This document shows positions 1-9,094 of a DNA stretch of 64,000 bases, in pieces. The position numbers and the translations under genes are program-made. Under the pieces are notes generated by a model. That model searched no databases, was not told the origin of the DNA, and was given only the letters and a program-made list of their open reading frames with translations. The DNA is from Candidatus Eiseniibacteriota bacterium (GTDB lineage Bacteria > Eisenbacteria > RBG-16-71-46 > CAIMUX01). Position 1 is the first letter of the stretch; each line of letters opens with the position of its first letter. Location: assembly GCA_016712505.1 (NCBI GenBank), contig JADJQY010000013.1, forward strand, positions 262,010 through 326,009. The letters run 5' to 3'.

Positions 1-1248
1 TGCGGCGAAGAGGATCAGGAAGGGGACGAGCGGCAACCGGTGTCGCGCCGAGGGAAAGAAGAGGATCAGGCCGAGGGCGTAGACCGCGGCCATCAGCAGC
101 AGGCGATCGCTCCGCGCGCGCCAGGCGATGCCGACCACCGCGAGCGGAAAGAGGAGTCCGAACGGGAACCCGAAATCGCCCAGTCGCCACAGGAGGAGCG
201 AGAGGAGTCGCGAACCTTCACGCGCTTCGTACAGGTCGAGGTTGCGCTTGATCTCCCTTGCGGCGAAGAGATCGCAGCTCTTGGCCAGGAGCCCGCGCAG
301 GAATCCGAGCGGGTCGGTCGCGATGTAGTGGACCGCCTGCCGGTAGAAGTAGCGCGATTGTTCCGCAGGAAGGAACAACCCCTCTTCACGCGCGGGGCGT
401 GCGGTGAGCGCGTCCCAATCGCGTCCGGGGCGGATGGCCAGGGTCTCCGCCGCCTTCGGGTTGTTGGCCAGATGGAGGTTGATCCCGCCGCTGGTCGAGA
501 TCGGAACCCAGGAGTGCGCGGCGCGGAGGTTGTGCGCGGTGACCGGCAGGAGGCCGAGCGCGAGGCCGAGTCCCAGAGCCGCGAGCGAGAGGCGCCGGTC
601 ACGCTGATGCGATCCAACCGGTGCGAACCGCGGCAGGAGTCGCGTCGCGGCGGCGACGAGAACCAGCGGTAGGGCATTTTCCCGACAGAGCGAGGCGCCG
701 GCCAGGAGAAGCCCGGAGACGAGACCATCGATGATCGGCCGCGCGCGCTGCCGGTCTTCCCACCAGGCCCAGAGAAGCAGAAGGAAGATCGCCAGGGTCT
801 CGCGCAGGAGCTGTCCTTCGAAGTAGATCAGCGGTCCGTTGAACGCGACGAGCGCGAGCGCGAGCTTGGCCCACCGCTCTTCCATGCGGGGGCGCGCCAG
901 GGCATAGACCAGGACCGCGCTCCCCGCGCCGAGGAACGCCTGGAGCAACCAGGCGGCCTCCCAGTGCCAACCGAAGAGACGGTAGACCGTGCCGAGCACG
1001 AACGACCAGAGGGGTGCCTGCCAGAAGGGATCGGCCCCCGGCCAGCTGCCGGCCAGCCAGGCGCGCGCCTCGCTGTCGTACGTCGCGGCATCGACCACCG
1101 GGAGGTTGAGCGGGGCGGCGCCCCGCCACTCGAGAAAGAAGAGCAGCCGGGGAAGGAGCGCGAGACCGAAGGCGAAGAGGAAGACCAGAACCGGGCGCTG
1201 TGCTCCGACGGCTGTGGGGCGGGACGGATCCCGTCCGGTCGGGCTCAC
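1..1248 (-). CDS. Membrane glycosyltransferase, ArnT/PMT-like (3' end outside window)
   Basis: Integral membrane protein predicted to transfer a sugar from a polyprenyl-phosphate donor. It was read directly from the minus strand because the gene runs off the left edge. It begins with GTG at 1248, which overlaps the TGA of the upstream lipoprotein (GTGA), so translation is probably coupled. After about 20 residues there is a hydrophobic helix (VLVFLFAFGLALLPRLLFF), then an acidic loop with DAATYD, a Trp-rich segment ending QAPLWSFVLG, and repeated hydrophobic helices separated by short basic loops (SLCRENALPL; VTAHNLRAAHSW). This layout matches GT-C family proteins (dolichyl-P-mannose mannosyltransferase/ArnT), where acidic residues in the first periplasmic loop are catalytic. 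416 codons are visible with no internal stop. The exact substrate cannot be told, and an O-antigen ligase-like or generic DUF2723-type protein remains possible. Confidence 0.72.
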   Translation of the reverse strand, partial: MSPTGRDPSRPTAVGAQRPVLVFLFAFGLALLPRLLFFLEWRGAAPLNLPVVDAATYDSEARAWLAGSWPGADPFWQAPLWSFVLGTVYRLFGWHWEAAWLLQAFLGAGSAVLVYALARPRMEERWAKLALALVAFNGPLIYFEGQLLRETLAIFLLLLWAWWEDRQRARPIIDGLVSGLLLAGASLCRENALPLVLVAAATRLLPRFAPVGSHQRDRRLSLAALGLGLALGLLPVTAHNLRAAHSWVPISTSGGINLHLANNPKAAETLAIRPGRDWDALTARPAREEGLFLPAEQSRYFYRQAVHYIATDPLGFLRGLLAKSCDLFAAREIKRNLDLYEAREGSRLLSLLLWRLGDFGFPFGLLFPLAVVGIAWRARSDRLLLMAAVYALGLILFFPSARHRLPLVPFLILFAA

Positions 1249-2018
1249 TCTTCCTCGCTCCAGACCACGTTGTACCACTGTTCGCCTTCGTAGAAGGCGC
1301 AGAGCCAGTGCGGACCGTGGGCGATCGGGGGGGCGGTTGGGTCTCCGCCGCAGTGGATGTGGTAGAACCCCTCCGGGGCGTCGTATTCGAAGCGGAACCA
1401 CGGAGTCCCCGCGAGTGATCGCGCCTCGAAGTCGATTTGCCCGGCGCGGGGCAGCACTCCTTGGGCCCCAACGCCATGATCGTCCGCGAATGGATTCGGA
1501 ACACACTCCAGAGGGCCGCTCGGTCGGATGACCAGCCGCGGGGCCGGCGTTTGGTCGCCGCTCCAGGCGAAGGCTCGTGTGCTCAGGAAGGGGCTTCGCG
1601 CCACCCGAAGCGCCACCCGGTAGTTCCCCGGCGGGGGCTCCGCGAACCGATAGGCGCCGTTTTCCGTCCAGGTCGAGTCGGTCGCCGCGCCGGTTGACGT
1701 GGTGTCGGCCCCGAGCGCCAGCAGGTAGATGCGCAGACTATCCGCGTCGTCTTCGATCCGCTGCTTGATCACCTGGCCCGACTTGGTGAAGAGGTTCCCC
1801 ACCAGTCGCACTTCGCCCACCAGGTCGGCGGCGGGCGGGGTGATCGGATGCGGTCCTCGAGGCTGATCGCCGCGATCGCTGCACCCACCGGAGAGGCTCA
1901 GGGTGAGCCCCGAGACGATCAGGGTGAGCTTCGGGAGGATCCGGGTGCGCGGTGTGCCCGGGAGGAAACGAAACACGCCCGTCCTCGCGTGGGGGCGAAC
2001 GGACGGGCGCATCGACAT
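1245..2018 (-). CDS. Predicted lipoprotein, function unknown
   Basis: Secreted lipoprotein of 257 residues. The N-terminus has basic residues, a hydrophobic stretch (LTLIVSGLTLSLSG) and the lipobox LSGGC, so it should be lipidated and membrane-anchored. The mature part contains a short beta-rich segment ending in PPPGNYRVALRVA, which resembles carboxypeptidase-regulatory-like or transthyretin-like folds, followed by a Trp/Tyr-rich tail (WFRFEYDAPEGFYHIHCGG). I do not recognise a specific family. ATG at 2018 was chosen over TTG at 2021 and ATG at 2012 because GGAGAG lies six bases upstream. It follows efp by 19 bases and overlaps the downstream glycosyltransferase by four bases, so the three may be one transcript, although efp is functionally unrelated. 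Confidence 0.75.
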   Translation of the reverse strand: MSMRPSVRPHARTGVFRFLPGTPRTRILPKLTLIVSGLTLSLSGGCSDRGDQPRGPHPITPPAADLVGEVRLVGNLFTKSGQVIKQRIEDDADSLRIYLLALGADTTSTGAATDSTWTENGAYRFAEPPPGNYRVALRVARSPFLSTRAFAWSGDQTPAPRLVIRPSGPLECVPNPFADDHGVGAQGVLPRAGQIDFEARSLAGTPWFRFEYDAPEGFYHIHCGGDPTAPPIAHGPHWLCAFYEGEQWYNVVWSEEE

Positions 2019-2037
2019 CAAGCTCTCTCCCGCGCGG

Positions 2038-2595
2038 CTACGCGCGCTCGACGAAGTGCCCGTCGCGCGTGTCGATCTTGCACTTGTCGCCCACCCCGAT
2101 GAACTGCGGCACCTTCACCACCAACCCGGTTTCCAACACGGCCTGCTTCGGTGAAGCGCTCGCCGTCGCCCCCTTCATCGAGGGCTCCGTCTCCTTCACC
2201 GTGAGGTAGACGAAGTTCGGCAGGTCGATCGAGACCGGTTGCCCCTCGTAGTAGAGGGCGCTCACCTCGGACTCCTCGAGCAGATAGTCAACCGTGTCGC
2301 CCAGGGTCTCCTTGTCGAGGGTCATCATCTCGTAGCTCTCGGTGCTCATGAAGTGGAACTCGTCGCCGGAGCGGTAGAGGAACTTGAGGGTGTGCTCCTC
2401 GAGATCGGCCAGCTCGCACTTGTCCTCCGAGCGGAACCGATGCTCGAAGGAGTTCCCGCTCTTCAGGGAGACCAGCTTCGTCTGCATCATCCCGCGCAGG
2501 TTGCCCGGCGTGTGGTGGTGGGCCTTGAGAACACGGCAGGGCTCCCCCTCGAAGAGGATGACGGTGCCCACCCGCAATTGGGTCGCTGCAATCAT
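2038..2595 (-). CDS. efp: Elongation factor P
   Basis: Translation factor that binds between the ribosomal P and E sites and rescues stalls at polyproline runs. 185 residues, normal length. The order is KOW-like N-domain (RVGTVILFEGEPCRVLKA), OB domain II (LADLEEHTLKFLYRSGDEFHFM) and C-terminal OB domain with the family signature near GLVVKVPQFIGVGDKCKIDTRDG. ATG at 2595 was chosen over upstream in-frame starts because GAGGAGAG lies about eight bases upstream and it aligns with known EF-P starts. Oddity: the domain I loop that usually reads PGKG or PGRG reads T-P-G-N-L-R-G here, so the tip residue that is lysylated or rhamnosylated in other bacteria is Asn32. No modification enzyme is visible nearby. 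Confidence 0.96.
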   Translation of the reverse strand: MIAATQLRVGTVILFEGEPCRVLKAHHHTPGNLRGMMQTKLVSLKSGNSFEHRFRSEDKCELADLEEHTLKFLYRSGDEFHFMSTESYEMMTLDKETLGDTVDYLLEESEVSALYYEGQPVSIDLPNFVYLTVKETEPSMKGATASASPKQAVLETGLVVKVPQFIGVGDKCKIDTRDGHFVERA

Positions 2596-2697
2596 GGAAA
2601 CAGACTCTCCTCGGCCTCCGCGGGCCATGGTTGAACCAACGCGGTCCGGTTCGCCCGGCCGCGCCTGACTGTCGCTCTCTCTGGGTTTGGAAAGGGA

Positions 2698-2727
2698 AGA
2701 ATACCGCAGGGGGGGGAGTGTTGCCAA
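2698..2727 (-). promoter_or_regulatory. Candidate sigma70 promoter upstream of efp
   Basis: Reading leftwards, TTGGCA (2727-2722) and TATTCT (2703-2698) are separated by 18 bases. This would start transcription near 2690 and give a leader of about 95 bases before the efp ATG. The GC-poor -10 stands out in a C-rich stretch. This is a pattern match only. Confidence 0.4.
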
Positions 2728-2855
2728 CGGGGGTGGGGGAGCCGTCGCGGGGGGCGGAAGGGGGGCAGATCCGGGGACGCCGAGATCCGATTCGCTCAGG
2801 CGTGGACCAGATCCTGGGTGGCACCCACCAGCACCGTTCGAAGCGACTTCCGAAC

Positions 2856-3395
2856 CTACTCGCCGACCGCCAGCATCCTGACGAAGGTGGCAAGTCGCTC
2901 GGCCTCGGCTCCTGTGAGGTCATACGGAATGTTGCCAATGGTAATCACCAACCCTGGGCGAATCGGGAGGGAAGAAAGGTACGTCCCGGGGCGCGACTCT
3001 AGCTCACGGATCGTCCCCGCATCTCTGAAGCCGGTTGCATCATCGCCTGCCAGGTTCCCTCTCGTCCCCGCGCCCGACGTTGCGCGCGTCTTGGTGGTGA
3101 AGGCTCCCCCGTTCTCTCGCCACTGCCGAAAGAGATCGATCGCACGGCGAACCCGCCGTTCATACTCTCTCAGGGTCGTCGGGCTCAGGTCCTTCGCCCG
3201 CCTGCTGGTGAAGCGTCTGATCACTCCATCCAGGTCAAGCTGGTCGAAGTCCTGCTTCTCGCCTTCACTCAAGACCCCGAGCACGTTCCGGGACGCCACG
3301 GAGAGCGCCTGTGCCGTCGACACCGGCATGAGCCCCCTGTCCCCGGACTGATCGAGAAACTCCAGTAGGTCGTTCACGGAATACGAGTTTGCCAT
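2856..3395 (-). CDS. Uncharacterised protein with integrase core-binding-like helical domain
   Basis: 179-residue soluble protein of unknown function. ATG at 3395 has AGGAG seven bases upstream. Residues 1-95 are helical, with SPTTLREYERRVRRAIDLFRQW resembling the SAM-like DNA-binding domain that precedes tyrosine recombinase catalytic domains; no catalytic R-H-R-Y domain follows. The last 35 residues (LPIRPGLVITIGNIPYDLTGAEAERL) match a tail I associate with an uncharacterised bacterial family (motif nIPxDLTxxEA). That assignment is from memory and should be checked. It is transcribed divergently from the ATPase at 3442 with only 46 bases between starts, so the two may share regulation. A DNA-binding regulator is a guess. 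Confidence 0.7.
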   Translation of the reverse strand: MANSYSVNDLLEFLDQSGDRGLMPVSTAQALSVASRNVLGVLSEGEKQDFDQLDLDGVIRRFTSRRAKDLSPTTLREYERRVRRAIDLFRQWRENGGAFTTKTRATSGAGTRGNLAGDDATGFRDAGTIRELESRPGTYLSSLPIRPGLVITIGNIPYDLTGAEAERLATFVRMLAVGE

Positions 3396-3441
3396 CTGAT
3401 ATCTCCTACGGTACATTGTCCTCTGAGGGGCAATATAACGT

Positions 3442-4680
3442 ATGGATACGACAAGCGCAAACTTTCTGTACCCCCGGACGATGCTCCGTCGACTCGAGAC
3501 GGACATGGGCCTGTATCCCGTGGTTGTCGTCATGGGCGCCCGGCAGGTGGGGAAGAGCACGTTGTGTCTGGAACTTGCTGCAAAACATGGGCTTGCGAGA
3601 CGTACTCTGGACGATCGAGACGTGCGTGCGCAAGCCCTGGCCGACCCGGAGGGGTTCTTGGACGACCTCGGTGAGAATGGAGCCTTCATCGACGAAGTCC
3701 AGCGAGCACCGGACCTGCTGCTGGCCATCAAGGCGGTGGTCGATCGGGATCCGCGGAAGGGGCAATATCTGCTCAGTGGATCCAGTCAACCACGGGTAAG
3801 CAAGGCCGTGAGCGACTCTCTCCTCGGCCGCGCCACGTATCGCACTCTCAGGCCCCTCACCCTGAGCGAACTTCGATTCGATGAGGAGCACCCGGGGTGG
3901 AGCTTCCTCTTCGATACGGACGAGCAGATCCTGCTCCGCGAACTGGAGAAGCGGGCGGAGTCAAGTGGTCGGCTGGATTGGCGGGAGGTGGTTCAGACTG
4001 GGGGCTTCCCGCGGGCTGTTGCGGCGCCCCCGAATCAGCGGCTGAGGATCCTGGATGACTATGTCGAGATCTTCTCGCGGCGAGACGTTCGGGAGATCGT
4101 TTCGGTCGAATCCACTTCCCGGCTCGAGGCCTTCGTCCGACTCGCTGCCATGCGCACGGGACGGGAACTCAACATCTCAGGTATGTCCAGCGATCTCGGA
4201 GTTCCAGTAAGCACCATTCGTAGATGGCTAGATGCACTCCAACGCAGCTATCTGATCGAACTGGTACCGCCGTATTTCCGTAACGCGAGTCAGAGGGTCA
4301 TCAAGTCCCCGAAGCTCTACAGCGTCGATGCGGCACTTTCGCTTGCAGCTTCGCGCGACACCACTGCGACCGGATTCCACCTGGAGACGTTGATCGCCGG
4401 CGACCTGTTCGTATGGAAGGATGGCGACCCGACCCGCGACCTCTATCACTGGCGGCTGAGTTCGGGCCAGGAAGTCGATTTCATCCTCGAGGAGCGCGGA
4501 CAACTCCTGCCCGTGGAGATCAAGGCAAGCAACAACGTGGGTGCGGGCGACGCGCGCCATCTCGCGACGTTCCGGGAACGCCACGCGAACACTCCCCGCG
4601 GTGTGCTCGTGAGCTGCGATCCAACCATCCGCGTGCTGAAGCCGGGCCTCGTAGCGTGCCCGTGGTGGGCGATCATTTAG
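3442..4680 (+). CDS. AAA_14 family ATPase with C-terminal DUF4143 domain
   Basis: Predicted ATPase of 412 residues. Walker A is GARQVGKST (residues 32-40) and Walker B is AFIDEVQR (81-88), followed by sensor-like LLSGSSQ. A winged-helix-like segment (MSSDLGVPVSTIRRWLDALQ) lies in the middle. The C-terminal DUF4143 part ends with EVDFILE...LLPVEIKAS, a D-E-x-K arrangement reminiscent of PD-(D/E)XK nuclease folds. The family is common, often horizontally transferred and lacks an established physiological role. The start ATG is 11 bases after GAGGGG. Codon and base composition around 2.9-4.6 kb look less GC-extreme than the flanks, which fits acquisition of this pair by transfer. Confidence 0.9.
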   Translation: MDTTSANFLYPRTMLRRLETDMGLYPVVVVMGARQVGKSTLCLELAAKHGLARRTLDDRDVRAQALADPEGFLDDLGENGAFIDEVQRAPDLLLAIKAVVDRDPRKGQYLLSGSSQPRVSKAVSDSLLGRATYRTLRPLTLSELRFDEEHPGWSFLFDTDEQILLRELEKRAESSGRLDWREVVQTGGFPRAVAAPPNQRLRILDDYVEIFSRRDVREIVSVESTSRLEAFVRLAAMRTGRELNISGMSSDLGVPVSTIRRWLDALQRSYLIELVPPYFRNASQRVIKSPKLYSVDAALSLAASRDTTATGFHLETLIAGDLFVWKDGDPTRDLYHWRLSSGQEVDFILEERGQLLPVEIKASNNVGAGDARHLATFRERHANTPRGVLVSCDPTIRVLKPGLVACPWWAII

Positions 4681-4689
4681 GCGACTCGT

Positions 4690-4721
4690 TCGGGCGCGCC
4701 CTCTGCGGGGGGCGCGCCCGA
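4690..4721. terminator. Bidirectional terminator-like hairpin
   Basis: A perfect 12-bp inverted repeat (TCGGGCGCGCCC / GGGCGCGCCCGA) with an 8-base loop lies between the convergent ends of the ATPase (4680) and the DEAD-box helicase (4780). There is no clear U tract, so intrinsic termination is likely but not certain. Confidence 0.6.
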
Positions 4722-4779
4722 GGCGTATGGGGCTTTGTCGCCGGATCCCTTGGATCGGCGAGAGGAAGTTCGCTCCCGC

Positions 4780-6848
4780 TCAGTCCCCGCGAAGCCCGAG
4801 GCGAGCGATGAAGCGGGTGAGGAAGTTGCCTTCCTTCTCGCGACGCTTGCGGCGGGCCTCCTCGAGGTGCTCCTTGGCGGTGAGGGCGCGCGCGGGTTCG
4901 CCGGCGTGGACGTGACGGCGGAGGTGCGGGCCAGGGGCGCCGGAGTTGCGGTTGACCGGGCCGTCGTTACGACGCGAATCGGGACCGCCGCGGCGCGTAT
5001 CACCGTCACGACGTGAGGCACCGTTGCGCTGGCCCTCGCCGTCTCGCCGGGGCTCGCCGCCGCGACGGGATTGGCCGTCGCGGGGAGTGGGCACGGTGAC
5101 GCCGGTGGCGCGGGTGCGCGGGACGGCCATGGAGTCGACGGCGATGGTGGCGGCTTCGTCGGGACGGCCACCGCGGCGCCGACGCGACCGGCCGGAGGGA
5201 TCGCTCCCTTCGTCGCCGAAGCTGGGGCGTTCGTCCCGTGCGTTAGCGCCGTTGCGATTCGCGCCGCCGCCGTTCGTGCCCCCGCCGTTTTGGGCGCGAT
5301 CGCTGCCGCCAGGTGCGCCGGCGATCATCGGGGTCGACTCAGGAAGGAGCGCGGGGTTCTTTCTCCGGCCGCGTCCGCCACGCCGACGACGCTTGCGGGG
5401 TGCTCCGTCGGATCCGAGTTCCGCGGCGATGGTCTCGCGCTCGACCATCTCCCGCGGGGTGGGAAGTCCGTGCGAAGCGGCGCCGACCTGCTCGCGGAGA
5501 GGGCGAACCCCGGACGGGGTGTATCCGGCGGCGGTCTCGCCCGCCGAGCTGCGACCGGCCGAGCCACGACTCGAGGATCCCTGACGTGAGGAACCGTGTC
5601 CTGATGATCCCCGACCGCCGCGCGAGGAGCTGCCGCCACGGGAGCTGCGACCGCCGTAGCCCATGCGACTGCCGTGCGAGCCGTCGGGGCCGCCGGCCAA
5701 GTCACTTCCCTCGGAGAGAACGCGGAGGCCGCCGCCGACCATCATCTCGGCGACCGGGAGACGCTTGCCGAGGTGTCGCTCGATGGCCAGGAGTCCGCGG
5801 CCGTCTTCGGGGCTCATGATGGAGATGGCGCGCCCTTTGGTGCCGGCCCGGGCGGTGCGACCGATCCGGTGCACGTAATCCTCGGGCGAGTGCGGGATGT
5901 CGAAGTTGACCACGTGGCTGATGCCGGTCACGTCGAGCCCGCGCGCCGCGATGTCGGTGGCGACCAGGATCCGGATGCCGCCGTCGCGGAAGGCGTTGAG
6001 CGCCTCGAGCCGGCGTTCCTGGGTCTTGTCACTGTGGATCGAGGTGCAGCGGAAGCCGCGCGTCTTGAGGTAACCGGAGAGACTGGAAGCGCCGCGCTTG
6101 GTCTTGGTGAAGACGAGGGCGCGGTCCATGTCGGGATCCCGCAGGATCGCGGCGAGGGTTTCGCGCTTGGAGTCGCCGTCGACCCGCACGAGGAACTGCT
6201 CGACGCCGTCGGCGGTGCTGGTCGGCGGGGCGACCTCGATCCGGACGGGGTTGTGCAGGATGTCGCGCGCCAGCCGCTGGATTTCGGGGTCGAGCGTGGC
6301 GGAGAAGAGGAGCGTCTGGCGTTCGGCCGGGATCTCGCGCACGATCTCTCGCACCGCATCGATGAATCCCATGTCGAGCATCCGGTCGGCTTCGTCAAGC
6401 ACCAGCACCGAGGTGTGGCGATAGTCGATGTTGCCGCGCCACATGTGGTCCTTGAGCCGGCCGGGGGTCGCGACCAGGAGGTCGACGCCGTAGCGCAGCA
6501 TCATCTCCTGGGGCTCCATCGGAACGCCGCCGTAGACCGCGGTCGAGCGGAGTTGCATGTGCGCGGCGTAGGTGCGGATACTGCGACCGACCTGGATGGC
6601 GAGCTCGCGCGTCGGCACGAGGATCAGGGCGCGGATGTGGCCCGGTTCCTCGTTGCGCAGGCGATGCAGGATCGGAAGGGTGAAGGCTGCGGTCTTGCCG
6701 GTGCCGGTCTGGGCGCAGCCCATGATGTCCTTACCCTCGAGAACGTGAGGGATGGCCTGTTCCTGAATCGGGGTGGGATTCGTGTAGCCGGCTTCTTCGA
6801 GGGCCGGAGGATCTCGGGGCAAAGCCCCATGGACGCAAAATCAGTCAT
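4780..6848 (-). CDS. DEAD-box ATP-dependent RNA helicase (one-base frameshift near the start)
   Basis: RNA helicase remodelling structured RNA. The conserved core has the Q motif (GYTNPTPIQ), motif I AQTGTGKT, PTRELA, DEAD within VLDEADRMLDMGF, SAT, ARGLD and HRIGRTGR-like HRIGRTARAG. A roughly 300-residue C-terminal tail is Gly/Ser/Arg-rich with RGG-like clusters and ends in a basic helix (EHLEEARRKRREKEGNF), typical for RNA-binding tails. The open frame alone would start at a TTG inside the Q-motif region (6822). ATG at 6848 begins MTDFASMGLCPEILR in another frame, and adding one G in the run at 6801-6807 joins it to ALEEAGYTNPTPIQ, the expected N-terminus. This is therefore a single-base deletion, probably an assembly error. 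AAGGAG precedes the ATG by 12 bases. Confidence 0.9.
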
Positions 6849-7026
6849 GTAGAGAGGGGACTCCTTGCCGGACCGCCGCCGGGACTGCCTATGAGGCCGG
6901 GCGGGGCTCCGGGTCTTTCTTTCAATCGTCGCCGTTCTCGCGTCGGGACATGCGGCAGGCCAGGGGACAGTGGCGCCACTTTGGGGGTGTCCGGACGCGT
7001 CAGCGCGTTGATCCAGGGGTGTTGAT

Positions 7027-7053
7027 TTGACAGATGACGTTCGGTCATATGGT
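7027..7053 (+). promoter_or_regulatory. Possible promoter for the molybdopterin oxidoreductase gene
   Basis: TTGACA (7027-7032) is followed after a short 15-base spacer by TATGGT (7048-7053), about 95 bases before the ATG at 7147. The -35 is consensus but the spacer is suboptimal. The remainder of the roughly 300-base gap between the helicase and this gene holds no other feature I can support. Confidence 0.3.
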
Positions 7054-7146
7054 TCCTACTGAATATTCGGCCATTCTGCGCCAGAATTCCAGGGATAGTT
7101 TGACCGGCGGCCATTCCGTCGTTCCACGCCAGGCCAAGGAGGCTCG

Positions 7147-9087
7147 ATGACCCGGGTGCGCACCGTCTGTCCGCTCGACTGCTGGGATGCCTGCGGCATG
7201 GTTGCCGAGGTAGTGGATGGCCAAGTGGTGAAGCTGGACGGGGATCCAGACCACCCGATTTCACGGGGCACGCTTTGTGCCCGGACGTACCGCTATCCCG
7301 AACGGGCCTTCAGCGATGAGCGGATCGTCTACCCGATGCGACGACGCGGCTCAGAGTTCGCGCGGGTGTCGTGGGATGAGGCGTTGGACGAAATCGTCGG
7401 CCGTCTGGAGACCCTCCGCGCGGCCGGTCGCACGCAGGCGGTCTTTCATTTTCAGTCGTCCGGATCGATGGGAGTGCTGAAGCGGCTCTCGGCGCGATTC
7501 TGGAATCTGCTCGGCGGGGTGACCGTGGCCGAGGGAGACTTTTGCCTCGGGGCGGGAAAGACCGCACTCGAGCAGCAGCTCGGCGACTACCGGCCCCATG
7601 CCTTCGACGATGTTCGAAACAGCCGGGCGATCTTCCTCTGGGGGCGGGACCCCCTGATCTCCGGTCCGCATCGCATGGCGTTCTTGAAGGAAGCGCGGGA
7701 TCGGGGAGCGGTCGTGATCTCGATCAACCCGCTGGCCATCGCGCGTTCTCCGGTCGTCTCCGAATCGGTTCGACTCCGCCCCGGAACCGATGCCTGGCTC
7801 GCGGCCGCGATGGCCAAGGTGCTGATCGAGAAGGGGAGGATCGACGCGCGGTTCGTGCGCGACCGCACCGAGGGGTACGAGCAGTTTGCCGGTCTGGTGC
7901 GCGATCTCTCCCTGGATGAGGCGGCGCGTATCACCGGCGTAGCCCGGGCCGATATCTGCCGTCTTGCGCTTCTCTACGCCGATGCCGACCCAGCCGCGAT
8001 TCTCTTCGGCACCGGCTCGATCCGCTATCGGAACGGCCTCGAAAACGCGCGCTGGGTGACCGCGCTGCCCGCGCTGGTCGGCTCCTACGGTCGCGCCGGA
8101 GGAGGGCTCAGCTACAGCATTCGCCACATGCGCGATACCGATACCGAGCGGTGGGAGGCGCCGCTTGGAGCCAACCATCGTCCGCTCGGGGCGACCGATT
8201 GGCCGCGTCATCTCTCCGCGCTCGACCCGGCGATCGAGGTGCTCTGGGTGAACGGGGCGAATCCCGCGGCGATGCTGCCGGACAACGACGCCATGGCTCG
8301 AGCACTGGCCCGCATTCCGTTCAAGGTGGTGGTCGATCTGCACTGGACCGACACCGCGCGGCAGGCGGATCTCGTGCTGCCGCACCCGTCCTTCCTCGAG
8401 GAGGAGGGGGTGGTGACCTCGTGGGGCCACGCGCTGGTGGCGTGGCAGAATCGCGCGGTGGCGCCGCAAGGCGAGGCGCGCAGCGACCTGGAGATCTTCC
8501 AGGCCCTGGCGCAGCGCATGGGATTCGGCGATGAGATGACCGGCACGGCAGAGGAGTGGTCGCGGCGGTTGATGGGCTCCGTACTCGGCGAGGAAGAGTG
8601 GCGGGCGATGTGCCACGAAAGGGGACATGCGCGGAGTCGCGCCCACGAGGATGTGCCTTACGCGGACACGGCGTTTCCGCGCGAAGGCGGGCGGTATCTC
8701 TTTCCCGCAGGCCTGCCGAGCGAGTCCGATCTGCCGCAGCCGTCGCGCGAGTTCCCGTTCCTCCTCCTCACGCCGAAGAATCGCGAGCGTCACCTCTCGC
8801 AGACCATTCCGTCGCGCGAGCCGGAGCGGCTGACCGGCACGATGGCCGCGGATGTCGCTCGCGCCGCGGGGCGAAGTTCCGGGCGCTTTACCCTCGCGTC
8901 GCGCCTGGGCGCGATCGAGGTCGAGCTGTCGGTCGACGAGACCCTGCTGGATGGGCTCGTCGTGGTGCCGATGGGGGGGGCGCGGCACGGCCGGACCAGT
9001 CCGAACCTCCTGATCACCGCCGACACGGCGCGGGACGGCGTGACCGCCGCGTACTATGACTGCCCGGTCCGCGTCACGGCGGTTTGA
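7147..9087 (+). CDS. Molybdopterin oxidoreductase, DMSO reductase/formate dehydrogenase-like catalytic subunit
   Basis: Cytoplasmic redox enzyme of 646 residues binding a molybdopterin guanine dinucleotide cofactor. The N-terminal [4Fe-4S] motif is C8-x3-C12-x3-C16-x27-C44. A Cys at 133 (EGDFCLGAGKTAL) sits where the metal-ligand Cys/Sec is expected, and NPLAIARSP, FGTGSIRYRNGLENARW and the C-terminal molydopterin-dinucleotide-binding domain (LLTPKNRERHLSQT...HGRTSPNLL) are all present. There is no Tat signal. The family includes formate dehydrogenase, thiosulfate/polysulfide reductase and many uncharacterised single-subunit members. No electron-transfer partner subunit is adjacent, so the substrate is not assignable. 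The ATG lies just after AAGGAGGCTCG. The next gene starts seven bases after the stop. Confidence 0.9.
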   Translation: MTRVRTVCPLDCWDACGMVAEVVDGQVVKLDGDPDHPISRGTLCARTYRYPERAFSDERIVYPMRRRGSEFARVSWDEALDEIVGRLETLRAAGRTQAVFHFQSSGSMGVLKRLSARFWNLLGGVTVAEGDFCLGAGKTALEQQLGDYRPHAFDDVRNSRAIFLWGRDPLISGPHRMAFLKEARDRGAVVISINPLAIARSPVVSESVRLRPGTDAWLAAAMAKVLIEKGRIDARFVRDRTEGYEQFAGLVRDLSLDEAARITGVARADICRLALLYADADPAAILFGTGSIRYRNGLENARWVTALPALVGSYGRAGGGLSYSIRHMRDTDTERWEAPLGANHRPLGATDWPRHLSALDPAIEVLWVNGANPAAMLPDNDAMARALARIPFKVVVDLHWTDTARQADLVLPHPSFLEEEGVVTSWGHALVAWQNRAVAPQGEARSDLEIFQALAQRMGFGDEMTGTAEEWSRRLMGSVLGEEEWRAMCHERGHARSRAHEDVPYADTAFPREGGRYLFPAGLPSESDLPQPSREFPFLLLTPKNRERHLSQTIPSREPERLTGTMAADVARAAGRSSGRFTLASRLGAIEVELSVDETLLDGLVVVPMGGARHGRTSPNLLITADTARDGVTAAYYDCPVRVTAV

Positions 9088-9094
9088 GGCCGCG

